The translations under genes were made by a program, and so were the position numbers. This document shows positions 42,835 through 52,702 of a stretch of DNA of 64,000 nucleotides, in pieces (positions within the stretch are counted from its first letter, which is position 1; every line of letters starts with the position of its first letter). Source of the stretch: Segatella copri (GTDB lineage: Bacteria > Bacteroidota > Bacteroidia > Bacteroidales > Bacteroidaceae); assembly GCF_019249795.2 (NCBI RefSeq), contig NZ_CP156891.1, positions 1-64,000 of the forward strand. Reading direction: 5' to 3'. The notes below the pieces were generated by a model, which saw only the letters and a program-made list of their open reading frames with translations, did not search any database and was not told the DNA's origin.

Positions 42835-44697
42835 TTATAGTCCTGTATATTTCCTGATAGCCTTGATGAAGGTATCGCCATATTTATTGAGCTTGAATTC
42901 TCCGATACCACTGATCAGGCTCATGGCATTCTTGGTGGTAGGTTTCATCCTTGCAAGTTCATGAAGGCTCTTGTCGCTGAGTACGATATATGGAGGATAA
43001 CCCTGTTCGTCGGCAAGGTTCTTGCGTATCTTTCTGAGGTGTTCAAAGAGCCCTTTGTCTTCCACGCCTTTCGAGTCTTCCTGGAAGATGACACGTTCGG
43101 CATGCACCTCAGGAATGAGATTTCCCGGCTGGGCGATGGCGCCCTTCCTATTGCGTACCGTTTTCTTTGGGCGGGTGGCTTTATCATCTTCTTCGATATA
43201 AGCCAGCGAAACATGATGTTCTCCCTTCAGTACCTTCCAGCCTAAATCGGTAACCTTCATGTAGTTGTGGTTGTTGTAGGCAATCTCGAAGAATCCCATC
43301 TGCAGCATCTGCAGCAGATAAGCATTCCAGTCCTTAGATGTTGTATCCCTGCCCACCCCGAAGGTTTTCATCTCGTTGTATTTGTTTTTCACAACTGCAG
43401 AAGAATGCATGCCTCTCAGAATCTCGATGCAGGTACCTACTGCAATATGCTCACCCGAACGGACCACGGCACTCAGGGCTTTCTGGGCTCTGATGGTGCC
43501 GTCGAAGGTGCGTGGAGGATTCTTGCAAACATCACAGTTGCCGCAGTTGCAGGATGATGTCTCGCCAAAATAATTCAGCAGAATGCGTCGTCGGCATACT
43601 CTCGATTCGGCATATTCCTCCATGCGGCGCAGTTTCTCCATGTTCACATCACGCTGTCCGCTTTCTTCACAGAAAGAACGGAGGGTGATGATGTCGGCCA
43701 TCGAATAGAACAGCACGGTATCTGATGGTGCTCCATCTCTTCCGGCTCTACCTATTTCCTGATAGAAACTCTCTATGCTTTTAGGCATATTATAGTGGAT
43801 TACCCAGCGCACATTGCTCTTGTCGATGCCCATTCCGAAAGCGATGGTAGCACATACCACCTGAATCTGGTCCATCTTGAACCGCTCCTGTACTGATGCT
43901 CTGGTCTGGGCAGTCATTCCGGCATGATAGGCTGCGGCATTGATACCCATATCGATAAGTTCCTGAGCTACCATTTCGGTGTTCTTGCGGGAGAGACAGT
44001 AGATGATGCCTGCTTCTTCCGGATGATTACTGATGAAGCGGGTGATGTATTGGAGCTTTGCCTTTTTGGTACTCTCCTGTCTTACGGTGAGGGAGAGATT
44101 GGGGCGGTCGAAACTGCTTACGAACGTCTGCCCATTGAGATGAAGCTGGCGTATGATATCTTCGCGCGTTATCTTGTCGGCTGTGGCTGTGAGCGCCATC
44201 ACCGGGACATTGCGGAAATTCTCGTGCAGCATACCGAGTTGCGAATACTCCGGACGGAAATCGTGTCCCCACTGGCTGATGCAGTGGGCCTCGTCAACGG
44301 CAAAGAGCGAAATCTTGATGTTGCTGAATAAATAAGGTATCTCGCTGATGAGTTTTTCGGGCGAAACATAAAGAAGTTTCAGTTCTCCCTTCTCGCATCG
44401 GCGGCGGATGATAAGTTCATCGGTCGTGTCGTTTCCGCTGTTCAGTGCTTCTGCTGGGATACCGTTTGCCTTGAGCGCCTCCACCTGGTCGTGCATCAGA
44501 CTGATGAGCGGTGAAATGACCACAGCAGTACCTTCCATCGCTAATGCGGGAACCTGGTAGCACAGACTCTTTCCACCACCAGTCGGCATGAGAACCAGAC
44601 AGTCGTGTCCCTGCATTACCTCTCTGATAATCGCTTCCTGGTTGGGGCGGAAGGAATCGTATCCAAAATAGCTTTTTAATATCTCGTTTATCTGCAT
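42835..44697 (-). CDS. recQ: ATP-dependent DNA helicase RecQ
   Basis: This 620-residue helicase has [16 protein letters not shown], Walker [13 protein letters not shown] box [29 protein letters not shown], and motif [14 protein letters not shown] (as [12 protein letters not shown]). It has the RecQ zinc-binding cysteines ([20 protein letters not shown]) and a C-terminal HRDC domain. It unwinds DNA 3' to 5' in recombination repair. It is transcribed divergently from the peptidase gene; TACCTTTG at 44761-44754 is its likely -7 element. Confidence 0.95.
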   Translation of the reverse strand: MQINEILKSYFGYDSFRPNQEAIIREVMQGHDCLVLMPTGGGKSLCYQVPALAMEGTAVVISPLISLMHDQVEALKANGIPAEALNSGNDTTDELIIRRRCEKGELKLLYVSPEKLISEIPYLFSNIKISLFAVDEAHCISQWGHDFRPEYSQLGMLHENFRNVPVMALTATADKITREDIIRQLHLNGQTFVSSFDRPNLSLTVRQESTKKAKLQYITRFISNHPEEAGIIYCLSRKNTEMVAQELIDMGINAAAYHAGMTAQTRASVQERFKMDQIQVVCATIAFGMGIDKSNVRWVIHYNMPKSIESFYQEIGRAGRDGAPSDTVLFYSMADIITLRSFCEESGQRDVNMEKLRRMEEYAESRVCRRRILLNYFGETSSCNCGNCDVCKNPPRTFDGTIRAQKALSAVVRSGEHIAVGTCIEILRGMHSSAVVKNKYNEMKTFGVGRDTTSKDWNAYLLQMLQMGFFEIAYNNHNYMKVTDLGWKVLKGEHHVSLAYIEEDDKATRPKKTVRNRKGAIAQPGNLIPEVHAERVIFQEDSKGVEDKGLFEHLRKIRKNLADEQGYPPYIVLSDKSLHELARMKPTTKNAMSLISGIGEFKLNKYGDTFIKAIRKYTGL

Positions 44698-44853
44698 GAT
44701 TGCCGTTTTATGATTTATGCCTTTGCCGGCATGTTTTTGTTTTGTTTTTCATGCAAAGGTAATGAATAATCTGCATAAATAAAAGTTTTCTCCAAGAAAA
44801 AGTGCATATTTCAAGTAAAAAACTTTGCAAAGAGCGAAAAACAGGAGGAAAAG

Positions 44854-44884
44854 TTTGGTATGTGGAAAAAATGTATTACTTTTG
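44854..44884 (+). promoter_or_regulatory. Promoter of the M49 peptidase gene
   Basis: TTTG (44854-44857), 19 bases and TACTTTTG (44877-44884) make a canonical Bacteroidetes primary sigma promoter 20 bases before the start codon. Confidence 0.7.
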
Positions 44885-44904
44885 CATGGTAAATACAGAT
44901 AAAA

Positions 44905-46911
44905 ATGGCAAAATGTAATGTAAACACTCAAGAGCGATTTGCCGATATCCAGATGCTCCGTTATGAGCTGAAGGGTTTCGAAAACCTGTCGCTCACACAG
45001 AAAATTTATATTTATTGCTTGTCGAAGGCAACCCTCTTGGGACGTGATATCACCTTCGACCAGCAGGGCAAATACAACCTGCGCATCCGTAAAACTCTGG
45101 AGGTTGTATACCGTCATTATGAGGGTAATCGCGAAAGCGAAGATTTCAAGGCTTTCGAAGTTTATCTGAAGCGTGTCTGGTTTGCCAGCGGCATCCATCA
45201 TCACTATGGATGTGAAAAGTTTGTGCCAGGATTTTCAGAGGAATCTTTCTATGAGATGGTTGGGGCTGTAGCCGATGAATATCTGCCTCTTTCCAAGGGA
45301 CAGAGCAAGGAAGATCTGTTGGGCATTCTGGTGCCTGTCATCTTCAATCCGGAAGTCATGCCTAAGCGCGTGAATCAGACGGATGGCGAGGATCTGGTAC
45401 AGACTTCAGCCTGCAATTTCTATGAGAATGTTTCTCAGGCAGAAGTAGAACGTTTCTATGCCAGGATGAAGGAAGAGGGCAACGAACAGGCACCTTCGTA
45501 TGGACTGAACTCTAAACTGACCAAGCGTAATGGTGAACTGGTGGAGCTGAAATGGACAGAAGACGGCCTCTATGGCGCAGCTATCAAGGAGATTGTTTCC
45601 TGGTTGCTCCGTGCTCAGAAATATGCAGAAAATGAGGAACAGAAACATCTCATCGATCTCCTGGTGAAGTATTACCGTACAGGCGATCTCAAGGATTTCG
45701 ACCGTTACAGCATTGCCTGGGTGCAGCAGCACGAGGGAATGATTGATTTCATCAACGGATTTATCGAAGTGTATGGCGATCCGCTCGGACTGAAAGGTAC
45801 TTGGGAAGGCATCGTAGAATATAAGGATCTTGAAGCAACGAAGCGCACCCAGACCATCAGTCAGAATGCCCAGTGGTTTGAGGACCATTCACCTGTAGAC
45901 CCACGTTTCCGCAAGCCGGAGGTGAAGGGTGTTACAGCCAATGTCATCTGTGCGGCGATGTTGGGTGGCGAGGAATATCCTGCTTCTGCCATCGGCATCA
46001 ATCTTCCGAATGCCAACTGGATCCGTCAGGAATATGGTTCTAAGAGTGTGACCATCGGTAACCTGACCGAGGCATATAACAAGGCAGCTCAAGGCAATGG
46101 TTTCCGCGATGAATTCGTTATCGACGAGGATACCATCAGTCTGATGAATCAGTACGAGGATATTACCGATGATCTGCATACCGACCTGCATGAGTGTCTG
46201 GGGCATGGTAGCGGACAGCTCTTGCCTGGTACCGACCCCGATGCACTGAAGGCGTATGGCAGTACGATAGAAGAGGCGAGAGCCGATCTTTTCGGACTCT
46301 ATTATGTAGCCGACCATAAATTGGTAGAACTGGGCCTGACTCCGAATGATGAGGCATACAAGGCTCAGTATTACGGTTATCTGATGAACGGTCTGCTCAC
46401 CCAGACCATCCGCATCAAGGAAGGCGACAAGATAGAGGAAGCCCACATGCGCAACCGTGCGCTGATAGCCTGGTGGGTGATGGAGCATGCCGAGGGTGCT
46501 GTGGAACTGGTGAAGATGGATATGAACTATGCTTCTGCCGAGGATGCTTTGAAGGACAGTGAGGGCAATATCATTACGACGAAGACTTATGTGAAGATTA
46601 ATGATTATGCCAAGCTCCGCCATCTCTTCGGTGAGTTGCTTGCTGAAATTCAGCGCATCAAGAGTGAGGGTGATTTCGAGACTGCCCGCCTGTTGGTAGA
46701 GAAGTATGCCGTGAATATTGATCCGGAATTGCATCGCGAGATACTGGCAAGATACAAGAAACTGAATCTCGCTCCATACAAGGGATTTATCAATCCGAAG
46801 ATGACGCTGGAGATGGATGAAGAAGGCGAAATTACAGACGTAGTATTGGATTATGAGGAGAGCTATGTCGACCAGATGTTACGCTACTCTGATGAATACG
46901 GAACTTTGTAA
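44905..46911 (+). CDS. Dipeptidyl peptidase III-like metallopeptidase (M49 family)
   Basis: This 668-residue protein carries the zinc motif HECLGH (His429, Glu430, His434), the six-residue variant of DPP III instead of HExxH, and a second ligand region TIEEARADLFGLYY around residues 455-460. The length fits M49 enzymes, which release dipeptides from the N-terminus of peptides. No signal peptide is visible, so a cytoplasmic location is likely. It lies 11 bases before the Nudix gene, probably in one transcript. Confidence 0.9.
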   Translation: MAKCNVNTQERFADIQMLRYELKGFENLSLTQKIYIYCLSKATLLGRDITFDQQGKYNLRIRKTLEVVYRHYEGNRESEDFKAFEVYLKRVWFASGIHHHYGCEKFVPGFSEESFYEMVGAVADEYLPLSKGQSKEDLLGILVPVIFNPEVMPKRVNQTDGEDLVQTSACNFYENVSQAEVERFYARMKEEGNEQAPSYGLNSKLTKRNGELVELKWTEDGLYGAAIKEIVSWLLRAQKYAENEEQKHLIDLLVKYYRTGDLKDFDRYSIAWVQQHEGMIDFINGFIEVYGDPLGLKGTWEGIVEYKDLEATKRTQTISQNAQWFEDHSPVDPRFRKPEVKGVTANVICAAMLGGEEYPASAIGINLPNANWIRQEYGSKSVTIGNLTEAYNKAAQGNGFRDEFVIDEDTISLMNQYEDITDDLHTDLHECLGHGSGQLLPGTDPDALKAYGSTIEEARADLFGLYYVADHKLVELGLTPNDEAYKAQYYGYLMNGLLTQTIRIKEGDKIEEAHMRNRALIAWWVMEHAEGAVELVKMDMNYASAEDALKDSEGNIITTKTYVKINDYAKLRHLFGELLAEIQRIKSEGDFETARLLVEKYAVNIDPELHREILARYKKLNLAPYKGFINPKMTLEMDEEGEITDVVLDYEESYVDQMLRYSDEYGTL

Positions 46912-46922
46912 TAAGAGAAACG

Positions 46923-47426
46923 ATGATAGATAATAAGAACGAGGAATTTCCGATAGTAGATGAAATGGGCAACATCCTGGGCGCTGTTACCCGCGGTCAT
47001 GCCCATGACGGAAGCAAGATATTGCATCCGGTTGTTCATCTGCATGTATTCAACAGCCGGGGTGATCTGTATCTGCAGCATCGTCCAGCCTGGAAGGATA
47101 TCCAGCCGGATAAATGGGATACAGCCTGCGGCGGTCATGTTGATTTAGGCGAAAGTGTGAGTCAGGCATTGCATCGCGAGGTAAGGGAAGAATTGGGTAT
47201 CACCGATTTTGAACCGGAATCTCTTGGGCATTATGTCTTTGAGAGTCAGCGGGAAAAGGAACTGGTTTATGTACATCGCTGTGTATATGATGGCGAGGTG
47301 AAACCGAGCCAGGAAGAATTGGCCGGTGGCAGATTCTGGACCAAGGATGAAATCAGCGAAAACATCGGCAAGGGTGTTTTCACTCCGAACTTCGAAAACG
47401 AATACCAGAAGTTTTTCGACCGCTAA
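46923..47426 (+). CDS. Nudix hydrolase
   Basis: This 167-residue protein has a complete Nudix box at residues 71-93 (GHVDLGESVSQALHREVREE then LGI) preceded by WDTACGG. The N-terminal EFPIVDEMGNILGAVTRGHAH resembles isopentenyl-diphosphate isomerase-like Nudix proteins. The substrate cannot be told from sequence. It follows the M49 peptidase gene in the same direction, and a large palindrome follows its stop. Confidence 0.92.
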   Translation: MIDNKNEEFPIVDEMGNILGAVTRGHAHDGSKILHPVVHLHVFNSRGDLYLQHRPAWKDIQPDKWDTACGGHVDLGESVSQALHREVREELGITDFEPESLGHYVFESQREKELVYVHRCVYDGEVKPSQEELAGGRFWTKDEISENIGKGVFTPNFENEYQKFFDR

Positions 47427-47427
47427 G

Positions 47428-47528
47428 AAAAAGTCCCACAGATTTCACAGATGACACAGATTTACACAGAGCATTTCTGCAGTTCGAGAAAAAATCTGTG
47501 TAAATCTGTGAAATCTGTGGGACTTTTT
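47428..47528. repeat. Large palindrome with terminator character
   Basis: Arms beginning AAAAAGTCCCACAGATTTC (from 47428) and ending in GACTTTTT (47528) are inverted copies of 34 bp; the left arm has a 9-base insertion made by repeating ACACAGAT-like sequence. It follows the Nudix stop by 1 base and would terminate transcription from both sides. Confidence 0.8.
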
Positions 47529-47608
47529 AAATTACTCCTCTGTGGAATATAGAAATCTGTGGGAGATTTTAAATTACTCCACTATAGAATATAGAAATCT
47601 GTGGGAGA
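47529..47608. repeat. Two tandem 42-bp repeats
   Basis: Two copies of a 42-bp unit starting AAATTACTCC (47529 and 47571) share GAATATAGAAATCTGTGGGAG and re-use the AATCTGTGGGA core of the palindrome next to them. They have no coding content. Confidence 0.75.
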
Positions 47609-47628
47609 TAAAGAACATGTGAGTAAGA

Positions 47629-48243
47629 TTATATCTCGTAGATACCCTTGAGTGCGCCTCTTGCAATTTTCTCGAAATCTTCGCCGAAGTCGCAGAAACG
47701 GAGAACCGCATTAGAGACAGCATGTTTTATTCCCATGTTGTCACCCTGCAATGCTGTGGCAGCCTGATCCAGGAATTCGTTGATGCCACGCTCGTTAGGC
47801 TCTTTTCCATTGGCAAAGAGACGGGCAAGGAGCTGGAAACCGGCAATCTCATAGAGCGGCTTATCACTTGCTATCCACTGGTAGGCGATGACAGGCGCAT
47901 AATCTACGTGCTGCAAAAGGTTGAAGGCAAGCATCTCTGCCATCTCCTGACTCTGTACCTGTTCCATCCATAAATCTGTGATTTCCGGAAGCATCTTATC
48001 GGCAGGCATGATGAGTGTAGCCAGAATCTTGCACTCCCGGATATCTTCCTTCCACAGTTCGATGGCGAGGTCATAGTCTTTGCCATATTCCTCAGCCATC
48101 TTTTTCAGTTCATAGAATGGTACGCCCCAATTCAGTTTATATCCCAGTCCCTTATCGCGCATAGATTGCGATCCCGGACCGTTCATCAGCAAGCGGAAGC
48201 TTCGCTTGATAGTCATCAGTTTCTGATGTGTTTCTTCGTTCAT
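47629..48243 (-). CDS. DNA alkylation repair-like (AlkD/HEAT) protein
   Basis: This 204-residue all-helical protein (SMRDKGLGYKLNWGVPFYEL, DLAIELWKEDIRECKILATL, DNMGIKHAVSNAVLRF) has the repeated helix pairs of AlkD-type HEAT-like proteins, which in characterised members bind and excise bulky alkylated bases. The catalytic Asp of AlkD was not traced with confidence, so enzymatic function is uncertain. It lies 27 bases before ispE in the other direction of reading, i.e. downstream of ispE on the same strand. Confidence 0.7.
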   Translation of the reverse strand: MNEETHQKLMTIKRSFRLLMNGPGSQSMRDKGLGYKLNWGVPFYELKKMAEEYGKDYDLAIELWKEDIRECKILATLIMPADKMLPEITDLWMEQVQSQEMAEMLAFNLLQHVDYAPVIAYQWIASDKPLYEIAGFQLLARLFANGKEPNERGINEFLDQAATALQGDNMGIKHAVSNAVLRFCDFGEDFEKIARGALKGIYEI

Positions 48244-48270
48244 TATATTTAGAGTAAATTATTAACTAAA

Positions 48271-49131
48271 TTATAGTTTCATTATTTTACAGAACATTCC
48301 TTCGAACTGTTCCTCTATATTTGCAGGTTTATGCTTGAAGATACCGAAGATGGCACTTCCGCTACCACTCATCGCTGCATATACGGCACCCAGGTTGTAC
48401 AGCTTCTGTTTGATGTCAGGCAGTTCCGGGTGCATCTTGAAGATAGGTGCCTCAAAATCGTTGACAAGTTCCTCTTTCCAAGTCTCGATAGGCTGGCGTA
48501 CAATGTCGCGGCAACATTTGGCTGGTGCCTGTGGGGTGATGGCTGCATAAGCCTCTTTGGTGCTGACGGCAATATCATCGCGCTTCACCACAACCAGATG
48601 ATAGCCCCTCAGATTATCGCCAGGACCACTTACCGGCATCAGTTCTTCGCCGATGCCTTCTGCATAGCATGCTGTGTCACCATCTTCGGGGTCAGCAGAA
48701 ATGAAGTAGGCACAGTCTGCGCCCAGTTTGGCAGCATATTTTTCCATCTCCGCATTACCGATGTTGAGGCGGAAACGCTCGTCCAACAAACGGATCATGA
48801 AGGCTGCATCGGCAGAACCGCCACCCAAACCTGCCTGCGAAGGAATACGCTTCACCAGGTGAGCATGGATGCGTGGAATCCTGAAGTCGGCAGCCAGGAG
48901 ATTATAAGCTTTTACAACGAGATTGTTCTGTTCATCGCAGTCTACTGCGTTACCTGTAATCTTCAGATCACAAGGAACATCGCTAGGGAATTCATCGCCC
49001 ATGAGCTTGATTTCAAGTGCATCGGTCAGCGGAATAGGGTAGAACACCGTTTCAAGATTGTGGTATCCATCTTTCCGCTTGCTAACTATATTTAAACCAA
49101 GATTGATCTTGGCGCAAGGAAATGTAATCAT
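48271..49131 (-). CDS. ispE: 4-diphosphocytidyl-2-C-methyl-D-erythritol kinase
   Basis: From ATG 49131 the protein has 286 residues: MITFPCAKINLGLNIVSKRK opens the GHMP kinase fold, RKDGYHNLETVF is the IspE substrate loop, and IPSQAGLGGGSADAA is the ATP-binding glycine loop. The enzyme phosphorylates CDP-methylerythritol in the non-mevalonate isoprenoid pathway. A longer frame from 49200 adds a poorly conserved N-terminus that runs over the likely -7 element TATCTTTG (49175-49168), so the shorter start is preferred. The alkylation-repair gene lies downstream on the same strand. Confidence 0.94.
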   Translation of the reverse strand: MITFPCAKINLGLNIVSKRKDGYHNLETVFYPIPLTDALEIKLMGDEFPSDVPCDLKITGNAVDCDEQNNLVVKAYNLLAADFRIPRIHAHLVKRIPSQAGLGGGSADAAFMIRLLDERFRLNIGNAEMEKYAAKLGADCAYFISADPEDGDTACYAEGIGEELMPVSGPGDNLRGYHLVVVKRDDIAVSTKEAYAAITPQAPAKCCRDIVRQPIETWKEELVNDFEAPIFKMHPELPDIKQKLYNLGAVYAAMSGSGSAIFGIFKHKPANIEEQFEGMFCKIMKL

Positions 49132-49301
49132 AACTTTTCTGTTTAAAGGGTTCGTTACTATTTTTTGCAAAGATACGGAAAAATATCTAACATGGTGCAT
49201 CTTTTACAGGATTATTTTTATCAGTAACATTAAAAATATTAAAATAAGCCCTGTTTTGCAATATCTTTTGTATCTTTGCAATTACAAATTATTAATAGAT
49301 T

Positions 49302-50441
49302 ATGAAAAAAGGAGATAAAGTCAGATTCTTGAGCGAAGTGGGTGGCGGAAAGGTTGCCGGCTTCCAAGGTAAAAATATTGTGCTCGTTGAGGATGAGGAT
49401 GGTTTTGAGATTCCGATGCCTATCAACGAGGTGGTTGTGGTGGAGCAGGATGAATACTCCATGGGCAAGATGATTTCGGCTAAGATGGATGCGCAGCAGA
49501 AGGCTGAGGAGCATGCCAATACCGAACTGCATCAGGACAGCCGGAGTATCAAGGCTATCTTGAATGATCACGATGACGTGGATATGGATGTAGAGGAATA
49601 TGATGCTGCCGACCGTGAGATAACCTTTGTGAAACCGGTTCAGGAACGTACGGGTGGCAACAAACTCAGTGCTTATCTCGCCTTTGTACCTATCAACATC
49701 AAGGACGTAACCAATACCCGTTTCGAGACCTATATGGTGAATGACAGCAACTACTATCTCCACTATACCTATCTTGTGGCTGAGGGAAATGCATGGACTC
49801 TGAAAGCAGAGGGAGAAATAGAACCGAATACCAAACTCTTCATCGAGGAATTCGGTCGTGAGGCTCTGAACGAGATGGAGCATATCGCCATCCAGATGAT
49901 AGCTTACAAGAAGGACAAGCCATTTCTCCTGAAGCCGGCAACAGATGTTCAGTTCCGTCTCGATCCCGTGAAATTCTACAAACTTCATCTTTTCGAAGAG
50001 AACGATTTCTTCGAGACTCCAGCCTATCTCTTTACGATTGTAGAGAACGATGAAATAGCCCGTCCGCTGGTTATCGATTCCAAGCGTCTGAAAGAGCAGA
50101 TGTATAAGGATGAGAAGGTTGTCGCCAACACCAGCAAGAAGAAAAGCAAGAAGGATGATGGTACCCTTGTGATAGATCTTCATGCGGATGAAGTGCTTGA
50201 AACAACTGCTGGAATGAATTCTGCAGATATTCTTCATTATCAGATGGATATCTTTAAGAAGACCATGGAGGAATATAAGAAAAAGAAGGGACAGAAAATT
50301 ATCTTTATTCATGGAAAGGGCGAAGGTGTGTTACGCCAGACTCTCATTCATGAATTGAACTATCGCTATAAGAGTTGCACCTATCAGGATGCTTCTTTCC
50401 AGGAGTATGGCTATGGTGCTACACAGGTAACAATAAAGTAA
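49302..50441 (+). CDS. DUF2027 protein with C-terminal Smr domain
   Basis: This 379-residue protein starts MKKGDKVRFLSEVGGGKVAG, a KOW/Tudor-like beta opening of DUF2027, and ends with a Smr domain: LVIDLHADEVLE, then KIIFIHGKGEGVLRQTL and YGYGATQVTIK. Smr domains nick or bind nucleic acids; the DLHxxE and HGKGxGxLR motifs are present. The protein is characteristic of Bacteroidota and its role is unknown. TATCTTTG at 49271-49278 is a likely -7 element, and nadE begins 6 bases after the stop. Confidence 0.87.
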   Translation: MKKGDKVRFLSEVGGGKVAGFQGKNIVLVEDEDGFEIPMPINEVVVVEQDEYSMGKMISAKMDAQQKAEEHANTELHQDSRSIKAILNDHDDVDMDVEEYDAADREITFVKPVQERTGGNKLSAYLAFVPINIKDVTNTRFETYMVNDSNYYLHYTYLVAEGNAWTLKAEGEIEPNTKLFIEEFGREALNEMEHIAIQMIAYKKDKPFLLKPATDVQFRLDPVKFYKLHLFEENDFFETPAYLFTIVENDEIARPLVIDSKRLKEQMYKDEKVVANTSKKKSKKDDGTLVIDLHADEVLETTAGMNSADILHYQMDIFKKTMEEYKKKKGQKIIFIHGKGEGVLRQTLIHELNYRYKSCTYQDASFQEYGYGATQVTIK

Positions 50442-50447
50442 TTTATT

Positions 50448-52442
50448 ATGCAGTACGGATTTATTAAGGTAGCTAGTGCCATCCCTGCCGTAAAGGTGGG
50501 GGATGTCATTTTCAATACCCAGCAGATAGAGGAACAGATAGCGCTGGCTGAGGGAAAGGGTGTAGAGATCATTACATTTCCGGAACTCTCTGTTACGGGC
50601 TATTCCTGTCAGGATCTCTTCCGTCAGCAGGTGCTTCTTGAATCATCTGAGCAGGCGGTGATGATGTTGCTCGATTTCACACGCAAACTCGATATCATCT
50701 CTATCGTGGGTGCGCCGGTGATAGCGGGCGACTTGTTGCTCAATTGTGGTATCGTTATCCAGCATGGACAGATTCTCGGTATTGTACCGAAGACGTATCT
50801 TCCAAACTACAGCGAGTTTTATGAGAAACGCTGGTTTGCTTCGGCTCAGGACCTGAGAGATTGCGAAGTCCGTTATGCCGGACATAAGGTGAAACTGACG
50901 TCTGATGTTCAGATTTTTCAAACTTTCGATGGCGTACAGTTTGGTGTGGAAATCTGCGAAGATGTATGGGCTCCGGCTCCTCCTAGCAACAAACTGGCGC
51001 TAGCAGGAGCAGACCTGATTTTCAATCTTTCTGCAAGCGACGAACTCATCGGAAAACATCATTATCTGAAGAGTCTGCTCAGCCAGCAGAGTGCCCGTAC
51101 CATGACCGGATATATCTACAGTTCCTGCGGATTCGGTGAGAGTACGCAGGATGTGGTTTATGGCGGAAATGCCCTGATTTATGAGAATGGAGTTTTACTT
51201 TCACAGAGTGAACGTTTCTCTATTGAACCGCAGATGGTTATCTCACAGATAGATGTAGAGAAACTCCGCTCTGAGCGTCGTACGAATTCTACTTATGTAA
51301 ATGCCCAGCGCAATATTAAGTATTCTGTTCTCGGCGGTCAGTTCAATATCCGTAATATCGAAGCCGATCCTACCGAAAATGAACGCGATTTTGTGTTGGA
51401 ACGTGAGGTGAATCCTCATCCGTTTATTCCTACCAGCAGCGATATGAATGCCTCTTGCGAGGAAATTTTCAATATCCAACTCATGGGACTAGCCAAGCGT
51501 ATCGTTCATACCCATGCCAAGACCGTAGTAATCGGTATTAGCGGCGGTTTGGATTCTACGCTGGCCTTACTCGTTTGTGTAAAAGCTTTTGATAAACTCA
51601 AAATGAACCGAAAGGGTATCGTAGGTGTCACTATGCCGGGATTCGGAACCACAGACAGAACCTACAATAATGCTATCTCGCTGATGCAGAGTCTTGGTAT
51701 TACCATTAAGGAAATCAGCATCGCCAAGGCTGTAACCCAGCACTTTGAGGACATCGGTCAGGATGCCAGTGTGCATGATGTGACTTACGAGAATTCCCAG
51801 GCTCGTGAACGTACCCAGATTCTGATGGATTTAGCCAATAAGATGGGTGGTATGGTTATCGGTACCGGCGACCTTTCAGAGTTGGCATTAGGATGGGCTA
51901 CCTATAATGGTGACCACATGAGCATGTATGGCGTGAATGCCAGCATTCCTAAGACCCTGATCCGTCATCTCGTAAATCATGTAGCAGAGAGTGGGGTAGA
52001 CGAACAGAGCCGCATCACTCTTCGTGATATCATCGATACTCCTATCAGTCCAGAGTTGATTCCGGCAGATGAGAATGGAAATATCAAGCAGAAGACGGAA
52101 GATTTGGTGGGACCATACGAACTGCATGATTTCTTCCTCTACTATTTCCTGCGTTTCGGTTTCCGTCCTTCCAAGATTTACATGTTGGCAAAGAAGGCAT
52201 TTGTTGATTCCGAACTGGAGCGTGTAAAGATCAGTGATAATGATCCTGACAGCTATGATGAGGAGACTATCAAAAAGTGGCTGAAGACCTTCGTGCGCCG
52301 TTTCTTCAATCAGCAGTTCAAGCGCAGTTGTCTGCCAGACGGCCCGAAAGTCGGTAGCGTAAGCCTCAGTCCTCGTGGCGACTGGCGTATGCCTAGTGAT
52401 GCTGCATCTGCCATCTGGCTGCAAGAGGCTGAAAACCTCTGA
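50448..52442 (+). CDS. nadE: Glutamine-dependent NAD+ synthetase
   Basis: This 664-residue two-domain enzyme has an N-terminal carbon-nitrogen hydrolase with Glu in ITFPELSVTGY, Lys in PKTYLPNYSEF and Cys170 in EICEDVWAP. The C-terminal synthetase has the PP-loop SGGLDSTLAL (about 364-373) and GTGDLSELALGW. It makes NAD from nicotinate adenine dinucleotide using ammonia channelled from glutamine. The nadC gene, for an earlier step of the same pathway, lies in this window at 62958 but not in the same operon. Confidence 0.96.
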   Translation: MQYGFIKVASAIPAVKVGDVIFNTQQIEEQIALAEGKGVEIITFPELSVTGYSCQDLFRQQVLLESSEQAVMMLLDFTRKLDIISIVGAPVIAGDLLLNCGIVIQHGQILGIVPKTYLPNYSEFYEKRWFASAQDLRDCEVRYAGHKVKLTSDVQIFQTFDGVQFGVEICEDVWAPAPPSNKLALAGADLIFNLSASDELIGKHHYLKSLLSQQSARTMTGYIYSSCGFGESTQDVVYGGNALIYENGVLLSQSERFSIEPQMVISQIDVEKLRSERRTNSTYVNAQRNIKYSVLGGQFNIRNIEADPTENERDFVLEREVNPHPFIPTSSDMNASCEEIFNIQLMGLAKRIVHTHAKTVVIGISGGLDSTLALLVCVKAFDKLKMNRKGIVGVTMPGFGTTDRTYNNAISLMQSLGITIKEISIAKAVTQHFEDIGQDASVHDVTYENSQARERTQILMDLANKMGGMVIGTGDLSELALGWATYNGDHMSMYGVNASIPKTLIRHLVNHVAESGVDEQSRITLRDIIDTPISPELIPADENGNIKQKTEDLVGPYELHDFFLYYFLRFGFRPSKIYMLAKKAFVDSELERVKISDNDPDSYDEETIKKWLKTFVRRFFNQQFKRSCLPDGPKVGSVSLSPRGDWRMPSDAASAIWLQEAENL

Positions 52443-52522
52443 ATTTGATTTCGGACAAGCCAAAAGTACAATATTCTTTCTATTTTCTGGCGCGCCCGTT
52501 ATATTAATTATATACTCTATAA

Positions 52523-52571
52523 AGGGGCTGGATTTTGTAAATATTTGGTTTACAGAATCCAGCCTCTTTTT
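52523..52571 (+). terminator. Terminator after nadE
   Basis: GGGGCTGGATTTTGTAAA pairs with TTTACAGAATCCAGCC around a 7-base loop and is followed by TCTTTTTCTT. It lies about 80 bases after the nadE stop. Confidence 0.85.
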
Positions 52572-52650
52572 CTTAATATTTGTGAAATCGATTGCACAAA
52601 AATATCAGCAGAAAAGTGAAATATCTTGTTGGGTGGATAGAAATAGTTTG

Positions 52651-52658
52651 TAATTTTG
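52651..52658 (+). promoter_or_regulatory. -7 element of the amylase gene
   Basis: TAATTTTG fits TAnnTTTG and lies 44 bases before the amylase start. No clear TTTG is seen at the expected upstream distance. Confidence 0.45.
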
Positions 52659-52702
52659 CGGCAGATAATTCAACTATTCAATTTTAACTTAATAATTTCA
52701 TT

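Noticed and set aside
41592..42911. 439-codon open frame on the minus strand
   Set aside because: It is antisense to the AAA-ATPase/PDDEXK gene and has no recognisable domain.
49132..49200. Longer ispE start at 49200
   Set aside because: The added residues run over a TATCTTTG promoter element, and the GHMP fold begins at the Met encoded at 49131.
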